A stretch of 64,000 nt of DNA from Dichetophora obliterata (lineage: Eukaryota > Arthropoda > Insecta > Diptera > Sciomyzidae). Positions 58,096 through 64,000 of the stretch are shown in pieces (within the stretch, counting starts at the first letter, position 1; each line of letters starts with the position of its first letter). Location: NCBI GenBank assembly GCA_963920525.1, contig OY986437.1:92714213-92778212 (forward strand), written 5' to 3'. A model generated the notes under the pieces. The model did not search any database, was not told the origin of the DNA, and saw only the letters and a program-made list of their open reading frames with translations. Position numbers and translations under genes: made by a program.

Positions 58096-58788
58096 ATTCG
58101 ACTTATAATTTTTTAATCCAAAAATATGTTATATGTTTATAAGTAGTAAGTGATACATAATACATAAGTAATAAGATGTACTTATTTTCCTAATAACTAT
58201 GTGAATAGTATTGTAACTCGGATTTATACTTTTCAGCATACTGTTTCATCGAGAAAGTAGTAAGTCTGCTTACTTTACTGTGATGCAAGAAGTAGCTTGA
58301 CTTGATACTTTGTCGCAAGCAAGGTGTGTAGAAAATTCATTGATTCTGAGGCGGCCAAGTGCTGTGCAAAGTAATGGAAAGTTGTATTAGAACTTGCAGC
58401 GGTTTGTGCTTCATAGTCCTTAACACAGCATTGATACTGAAAGCAGAAAATTTCCTTCTGGGTATGTTTTAAGCACACACGATATACACCAAATATACAA
58501 ATTTTGCTTGCTTAATACAGTAAAGTACGGACAAATGCACATCTTTTTTAGCGAACTTTTGTGCATTTATGCAATCTTTGCATTTATTCAAACCTCTGAT
58601 AAGTGTACATACGTTGCAATTATGCAAATTACAGATAAGTACATAAATATTGCAATTATACAATTACATATATAAAAGGTTAAATACACATTTTGTGCAT
58701 TTGTAATTACAAGAAAATAGGGTGTTTATATTTTTGTAGGCTGTAAAAATTTGGTTCATCGATATGCATACTTTCTTTTTATCTTAAA
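58096..58788. other. Intron sequence, no gene seen
   Basis: AT-rich. A run of ATGCAAATTACAGATAAGTACAT-like words at about 58560-58660 is weakly repetitive. Confidence 0.45.
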
Positions 58789-59423
58789 CTAGCTGAACCC
58801 GGTGTGCTTCGCTACCCCCCTCGTACCAGGATTGCATTTCAAAATTGTGGCAATACCAAAATCACTTTTCACGCCATTGAATTTTCGAAATAAGTCCACC
58901 CCAGCGCCACCTACCGTGTCCATTTATACACAAATTATTTTCTTATGATTAAACAAACATACATTCTGAATTTCAGTTAAATTGGTCCATAAATTCAAAT
59001 TTTCGATATAAGTCCACCCCAGCGCCACCTATCGGGTCCATTTATACATTAATTATTTTCTTATGATTAAACAAACATACATTCTGAATTTCAGTTAAAT
59101 TGGTCCATAAATTCAAATTTTCGATATAAGTCCACCCCAGCGCCACCTATCGGGTCCATTTATACACAAATTATTTTCTTATGATTAAACAAACATACAT
59201 TCTGAATTTCAGTTAAATTGGTCCATAAATTCAAATTTTCGATATAAGTCCACCCCAACGCCACCTATCGGACTTTCCCGGAGGGTTTTTCCAAAATTTT
59301 CCTTCGTAAAAACCTTCTCCTGGCAATTATAAACAACTGAAAAAAAATTTTAGACAAATCGGCCCAGCCATTCTCAATTGATGTTTTACTATACATTTTT
59401 TACACCATTTTTATATATATAGA
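58789..59423 (-). mobile_element. Helitron-type element C (635 bp, minus strand)
   Basis: Read on the minus strand it begins TCTATATATATAAAAATGGT (after A) and ends CACACCGGGTTCAGCTAG (before T), so both Helitron end rules and the A|T insertion site are met. It contains a tandem array with a 118-bp period, markers TAAGTCCACCCCAGCGCCAC at about 58891, 59009, 59127 and 59245. Non-autonomous. Confidence 0.75.
58891..59262. repeat. 118-bp tandem repeat, three units plus a part
   Basis: The units are nearly identical, which implies recent expansion inside Helitron C. Confidence 0.95.
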
Positions 59424-61000
59424 TGTTAAAAATAATACACCCAGAAAAAAGTTCGACTTTAAAATCAAAAAACACAAGAGTTTGTTTTAAAAATCTGATA
59501 TTTCTTTAGTTTTAAAAAATTTATTTTTGAAAAAAAAGTACGTATATTTGTTAAAAGAAATTTATATTTTTTATTTAAAAGTTAAATTTTCTTTGTTTTT
59601 GACTTTTTCTATGCCTTAGTAATTGTTTTATTAAAAATTTATTTTTTTATCAACTATTTTTACAAAGCGCAATTAAATAATTATAATAATATAGTTTGAT
59701 TTGAAACCTGAGGTATATAAAATATAAACTAAATAAAAGAAGGTTTGTTTTTGATAAAACTTTAGAACATTTTAAGATGTTCTTAAGTGATTTTTTTAAT
59801 TTTTTTTAAATACTCCGTTTTGCTTCCTTCTGAAATTTCTTCAGTTTATCAACTGTATCTGCGCTCTGAATAAAATCATACTAAAATCAAAGGAATTTAC
59901 TTAATTTTCAAGAACATTTTACTTGTTTTTGTGCCAAGAAATATTTTTTTTATTTCAAATGGAAATTTTTCTTTGAAAGAAATAATTAACACTTAAATTT
60001 GAAATTTAAGTATTTCTTTAAGAATTTGAAAAAAAAATAATTTCTTGGTGCTTGCAAAAGACATGTAAAATTTTTAAAATATTAAGTACTTAAAATATTA
60101 ATTTACACATACTTTTCTCATATTGTGGATATGTACTTAAGAAAAAACATATTGTTGCATTTCTTTTGAAACGTGCAAAAGATCAGCTTTATGAATTACA
60201 TAAAATTGCTTTTAAAATTGTAATATTTTGTTAATAGTAATGTCAGCTGTATTACTATTTCACGTTTTTCTTTGCTGCACTTTTCTACTCAAAAAGTAGT
60301 GTGTACCTATTAGGGTTTTAATTGTGCATTTATACATACAAAGTTGAACTAAAAAGATACTTTTAGCCCAAAAAAAATGGAAATCATGCGTTTTTTGCTT
60401 TTATGCGTATTGTATTTATCCATGTATTTTTACATGTAAAAGCAAGCGCGTCGGAAGCGAATTTCATCTGGGGGGGGCAGTACAAATGGGGGGGGGCAGT
60501 ACAAATAGTGGTGCAAAAAAAGTTCACCAAAATTTCTTCACATGAAACATGAAGAAGAGAGAAAGAAGAGGAAAATATATAATACAAAAATTTTATCGTT
60601 GCAAAAAAACTGATATTTTGAATAACTTTTCCTTTTAAATTGTTTATCTAGCTAAAAAAGTGGGGGGTCCACTGCCCACCTTGTAAAAGTATAAAAATGT
60701 GTAAAAGTGCCAATGTGTAAAAGTATAAAAAGAGCTTATGGCTTCAATAATAAATGATGCCTTTAGGAAATTTTTGCATTTATTCGTGTTGCATTTATCC
60801 GTATCAAAGCTTATCAAAGCAAATAGGTTAAGCGGAAAAATTAAGTAAATTTAGTTATAATAATTTCAACACGAACTTAAAACACGAACTTTTCCCAAAA
60901 TTTCAGGCAAATCAAAAGGCATGAGGTGAATTTTTCGAAAAAAGCTTGCATTAGGCTTGGAATGGCCGATATATTTGCTTTAATTATATTCTATTTTTTA
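59424..61000. other. Intron sequence, no gene seen
   Basis: It begins with a CACCCAGAAAAAAGTTC end like that of the element at 49318, followed by AAGAAATTT-type repeated words to about 60200; a right end was not found. At 60458-60508 a 20-bp G-rich unit (GGGGGGG, CAGTACAAAT) is repeated twice. Confidence 0.4.
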
Positions 61001-62020
61001 CTAGCTGATATACCCGGTGTTAATTGAGAAGTTATGTAGCTTACCCAAAATTTTTGACCTTTTTTGTTATCGGGAATTATACTAAAACCCTCAGAATCAT
61101 CCAACACTTTAAATGTTTAAGGTAAATATTCAGCCATGTAAGAATTTTGAAAGTTATATTATTACAATTTACAACTTGAATACCATTGTGGTAAGTTACA
61201 TTCTTGGTTTAGATGTCTTTTATTAGAAAAATTTCGTTTTCTATAGGTACATGCAAGTCGCTTAAAGTTTCCAAGAAATTGACACCACAAAATCTTTCGT
61301 ACCTGAAACATACACAAAGTTTTTAGTACTAATTTTATTTTTTGGTGAAATAGAAAAAAAAATCAATCAAAAATGAAAGTGCTGGCTTTGAAAGTGAATA
61401 ACTCGGTCATGTTACAAAGGATTTCATTAATTTTTTTTTAATAATTTTGAAATTTTGATGTATTGTCCTTCCAATCGTGTTTCAGTCTTTTAAATTTTCG
61501 TTTTCCTTCTTATTTTTATAATTTTTCAAAAAAAAAACCTTAACTAATTTCTTTATTTCGCAAAAAACTTTGGTAAAAACATTTGTTGTTGAAAAAATAT
61601 TCAAAACCATAAATGGCTTTTTTAATGTTCTTTCATATGGTAATCATAAATGTAGGGTTGATTTAAAGTTTCTATCGTAAAAATTTAAAAACGTTGTATA
61701 CGATCGAAAAATCAAGCTTACTATCATAAAAATTGAAATTTTTTTTTTATTTTTATTCATTTTGTATTTTTGAAATTTTGTTTGCATGAACAGTGTAGTG
61801 AAAGAATCATGACACTTTCTCAACTCGTTTCTTAGTTATACTCGCAAATACCCCTTTAAACACTGCCACAGCACCACCTACCGGGTCAAAATTTAGACCT
61901 AAACCATCTACAGACCCAGCCACATACACACACACACACATACACACCATTAAATCGGTCTAGCCGTTTAGGAGGAGTTCAGTGACAAAGCCATGTACAG
62001 AAGAATTTTATAAAAACAGA
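61001..62020 (-). mobile_element. Helitron-type element D (1,020 bp, minus strand)
   Basis: On the minus strand it begins TCTGTTTTTATAAAATTC (after A) and ends AACACCGGGTATATCAGCTAG (before T). The 5' region carries CGGCTAGACCGATTTAATGG, the CCGAT-type block of insect Helitrons, followed by a (TG)n tract at about 61925-61945. Its 3' end is nearly the same as that of element B. Non-autonomous. Confidence 0.75.
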
Positions 62021-63189
62021 TGTTTTTTATCAGATTACTTTCAATCTATAATTTTTAATACGTGTGGCAGTCAAAAAGGTCAATATTGTAAAACGTTTTA
62101 AAAATTTTATATACCTATTTCAGCTTTTACTTCAAAATATAAGCACAAATAGTAGACTTGGCTACGATGAATGAAAACATGAAGGACGCGTTAAAGAATG
62201 TTCGACAAGGTGTTTATATTTTTTTGTTTCATCTTGTGTTTCGCGGGTTTTTATTGTTTTTGCATCGTTCTTAATGCTTTCGATGAACGAACACAAGACA
62301 AACGTGTTGAAGAGTTGTCGACAGTGCGGCTACTGCAGCAAGTTTCTACTACAAATCATCAAGGCAAATTCGTCAACGATTTCGCGAACTGCAGGGAAGA
62401 TACTGGTGTGTGTAGCACACTTTTGATTCTTGGCACACACTCACGCAAGGATTTAAGTGATTTCATTAAGAATGAGTGAGTGTCAAGGATTTCAATAGTA
62501 ACAAAAACTCGCGTAGGTTGGTCGGTGAAGTGGTAGTGCATTGCTTTGCTTGGATAGGTGGGGAAGTTTTTGGTTAACTTAAGTGGCTTTATTCGTGCAT
62601 AGTTGCCGGATTGTTATTAGCTTGATGACAGTTAATTGACAATAGCTAGATGCTAGAAAACGAGTTTGGGTTTGAAGTCATGAAGGTTCTAGCTTGGTAG
62701 ATTGTAGATGGCATAGAAGATGTACACGTAAGCGTAATCATTAAAATTTTCTTTTCTGAGAATTTAGTATGAGAAAGTATCTATGGCACAAAGAATGTTC
62801 ACAAAATGTGAATCGAAACAAGTTCTGTTGAGGCTGTTAGACTTGACGTTTTAAACATATATTCAAAAGAACATTAAATACTACAGCATACAATTTTAAT
62901 AATCCTTCGAAAACTTGTCAGAGTCTCAATATTAAAATTTCATTATAAGCTCTCTCTCAACCAATTTAGATAGCATAATATGCAGAGGAAACCTCAAAAA
63001 TATATTAAGTGGGTAAAATTTTGTCGATTTTGATTTCAAAGGAAAATCAGATTTAATAAAAATGTTTGTATTAAATATTCTATATATATGTATATTCTAT
63101 TGTTCTAAATATTCTTAAATAAAATTTGAAGGTAAAATATCAATGTATCTACAAAGCTATGCAAATTCTACTTCTTTCATCCGACTTAC
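62021..63189. other. Intron sequence next to exon B, including a higher-complexity block
   Basis: 62160-62720 is less AT-rich and less repetitive than the rest of the giant intron. The remainder is AT-rich with no feature. Confidence 0.45.
62198..62479 (+). other. Small open frame with a hydrophobic N-terminus, unrecognised
   Basis: ATG 62198 opens a 93-codon frame, antisense to dve. Residues 5-27 are strongly hydrophobic (FIFFCFILCFAGFYCF), as in a signal anchor, followed by a polar, charged part with four Cys overall in the latter half and near the membrane. No family is recognised, no splice sites or promoter are evident, and the hydrophobic part is T-rich. It may be a small gene, or simply a frame in a conserved regulatory segment. 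Confidence 0.2.
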
Positions 63190-63419
63190 CTCATCGAGAG
63201 GACAGCCAGTAGAACGCAGCACTGCGTGTGATTGCAGCACCAAAAGTTTTAACAGCTTATCTTTAATCTCGCCAAAAGGTGAGGGTTTGGCACGCAGTAT
63301 AACAATACGTAACGTTACCACAGACGTCAACTCGCCGATGATATCACACACCGGTACCAAAGGATTATCTGAGATCTGCTCAAGCGGAATAGGCTTCCAG
63401 TTCTTGATGATGAGGGAAC
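63190..63419 (-). CDS. dve: dve coding exon B: second half of the compass domain
   Basis: The exon begins after a long polypyrimidine tract and TTCTTAG (minus strand) and ends at GATGAG|GTAAGT. It completes the R-G codon left by exon A and runs 76 further codons to a phase-0 junction. The residues include SLIIKNWKPIPLEQ, IGELTSVVTLRIVILR and KLLKLLVLQSHAVLRSTGCP, which complete the compass domain used for self-association in this family. Exon A and exon B are separated by only 81 bp, in contrast with the 38-kb intron that follows. The frame continues into both introns, but the splice sites and protein similarity define the ends. Confidence 0.95.
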
Positions 63420-63500
63420 CTAAGAAAAAAAAAAATGGAAGAACCGCGTTATAACAACTCCAACGCACATACACACAGTTCGTGAATTCAACAAACTCAC
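63420..63500 (-). other. 81-bp dve intron between exons A and B
   Basis: GTGAGT donor and a long polypyrimidine tract with TTCTTAG acceptor on the minus strand. The size is typical of short fly introns. Confidence 0.9.
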
Positions 63501-63710
63501 CTCTAGCCGTGCTAGACGTTTCCTGTGAATAACCCAGCCTCTGCAATGCGGTCTGTACAATTTCCGCCCAAGGCGTTGCTGCTGCCACAATAACATAACT
63601 GTCAGTTTCTATGTTCGGCCGTCTTTTCCAGGGATTTCGTGTATCAATGGTTAATGAAGCTTGCAGTGAATGCACCGATTCAACAACGCAATGCAGTGGA
63701 AGCGATTTAG
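63501..63710 (-). CDS. dve: dve coding exon A: first half of the SATB-type compass (ULD-like) domain
   Basis: The exon follows a strong acceptor (pyrimidine-rich tract, then TTTTGCAG) read on the minus strand and ends at GCTAGAG|GTGAGT. It opens with two bases of a split codon and ends one base into the next codon. It encodes about 70 residues including SLPLHCVVESVHSLQ, IDTRNPWKRRPNI and PWAEIVQTALQRLGY. These are the hallmark of the compass (CMP) domain of Dve, the counterpart of the SATB1 N-terminal oligomerisation domain. The frame stays open upstream into intron sequence, but that part is AT-rich, repetitive in composition and unlike Dve, so I end the exon at the acceptor. Confidence 0.95.
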
Positions 63711-64000
63711 CTGCAAAATAGAAAAACACATAAATATTGTTAAAAATTAATTTTATTTCAATAATTTTTTTACCATATTTGAAATTCATCTTAATATTTT
63801 CTTGCTTTCGTAAATTTCAAATAAGTATTCCCTTTTGTAATTCTTCACAATTGACAAGATTTATCAAAGCTTATATGACAAATTTTCAAATCCAAATCGA
63901 TATTTAGAAGATATAAAACCTGAACTTGGTTTGTTTTCTACGTGTAGTAAAAAGTATACAGTATAAATAAATAAGAACGTTGCTAATTATGCTTTTGGAG
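63711..64000 (-). other. Start of the dve intron upstream of exon A
   Basis: AT-rich non-coding sequence ending in the exon A acceptor. The remaining 5' part of dve lies past the window edge. Confidence 0.7.

Larger units (their letters stand above)
25206..63189 (-). other. Giant (38-kb) dve intron between exons B and C
   Basis: The donor GAG|GTAAGT at 63189 and the acceptor CACACAG|GTG at 25206 join in frame as DE|VTLSQ. No second host gene is recognised inside. The interior is a collection of transposons, listed separately, in AT-rich sequence. Large introns in developmental regulators often hold enhancers; I cannot identify any from sequence alone. Confidence 0.9.
20687..63710 (-). other. 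dve: dve (defective proventriculus) gene, 3' two thirds, spliced from four visible coding exons
   Basis: Span of the visible dve coding region on the minus strand. Joining 63501-63710, 63190-63419, 23308-25205 and 20687-20846 gives one open frame of 2,498 nt that ends in TGA (the last 831 residues). The exon order and each residue across the junctions (DE|V, R|GS, PYR|Q) agree with what I know of Drosophila Dve. Dve is a nuclear homeodomain transcription factor related to vertebrate SATB1/2; in flies it acts in midgut, appendage and photoreceptor patterning. The first visible exon starts in mid-codon after an acceptor, so upstream exons, the start codon and the promoter lie beyond the right edge. 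The middle intron is 37,984 bp and full of transposons. Confidence 0.95.

Noticed and set aside
58891..59262. CRISPR-like array
   Set aside because: Units are contiguous 118-bp tandem repeats without unique spacers, in a eukaryotic Helitron.
63157..63789. A single 210-codon gene on the minus strand
   Set aside because: It is two dve exons joined by read-through of an 81-bp intron, plus intron sequence at both ends. Splice sites and similarity to Dve define exons A and B.

Overview
The window is AT-rich, intron- and transposon-rich DNA from an insect, almost certainly a higher (cyclorrhaphan) fly. The only confidently recognised host gene is defective proventriculus (dve), which encodes the SATB-like two-homeodomain transcription factor. 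Its protein matches what I know of Drosophila Dve over long stretches. A transposon with D-41-D spacing, as described for the rosa group of tephritid mariners, makes a tephritid fruit fly plausible, but that is inference.

Layout of the host gene: dve lies on the minus strand and covers about two thirds of the window. Four coding exons are visible: 63501-63710, 63190-63419, 23308-25205 and 20687-20846. All junctions have canonical GT/AG sites and the reading frame is kept throughout, giving the last 831 residues of the protein (compass/ULD-like domain, CUT-like domain, atypical homeodomain 1, acidic and low-complexity linkers, homeodomain 2, conserved C-terminus). The N-terminal exons lie beyond base 64000. 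The introns are 81 bp, 37,984 bp and 2,461 bp, so most of the window is a single giant intron. The roughly 20.7 kb at the left are the 3' untranslated and downstream region; no other host gene is certain there.

Layout of the repeats: (1) 887-3880 is a three-level nest: a hAT-type element, split by a 5'-truncated non-LTR retrotransposon, split by a DD41D mariner-like element. (2) About 10.9-18.8 kb is a second nest: a Jockey/CR1-type retrotransposon interrupted at 12230-15571 by a transposon with an 8-bp target duplication and a decayed, hAT-like transposase of a family I know only as uncharacterised multicopy insect proteins; then a second DD41D copy that itself carries a 975-bp Harbinger-type element. 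(3) The small dve intron carries a dead mariner. (4) The giant intron carries a hAT relic (27.5 kb), a 290-bp-arm palindromic element split by a non-LTR element (31.2-34.3 kb), a mariner relic (36.0 kb), an internally deleted Mutator-like transposase (36.9 kb), a pogo-like element (38.1 kb), two copies of a small MITE with perfect 8-bp duplications (40.5 and 49.1 kb), four Helitron-type elements (41.7, about 53.9, 58.8 and 61.0 kb), a MADF-bearing relic (47.1 kb), a TA-flanked element (49.3 kb) and a large foldback-like inverted repeat built of 239-bp monomers (51-55 kb).

No intact mobile-element gene remains. Every transposase or reverse transcriptase seen has stops, frameshifts or deletions. 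I found no convincing intact tRNA or rRNA gene and no CRISPR array. What I can see is a developmental regulator whose giant intron and 3' flank have repeatedly collected nested transposons. The best candidates for something undescribed are the element at 12230-15571 and the foldback-like repeat at 51-55 kb.
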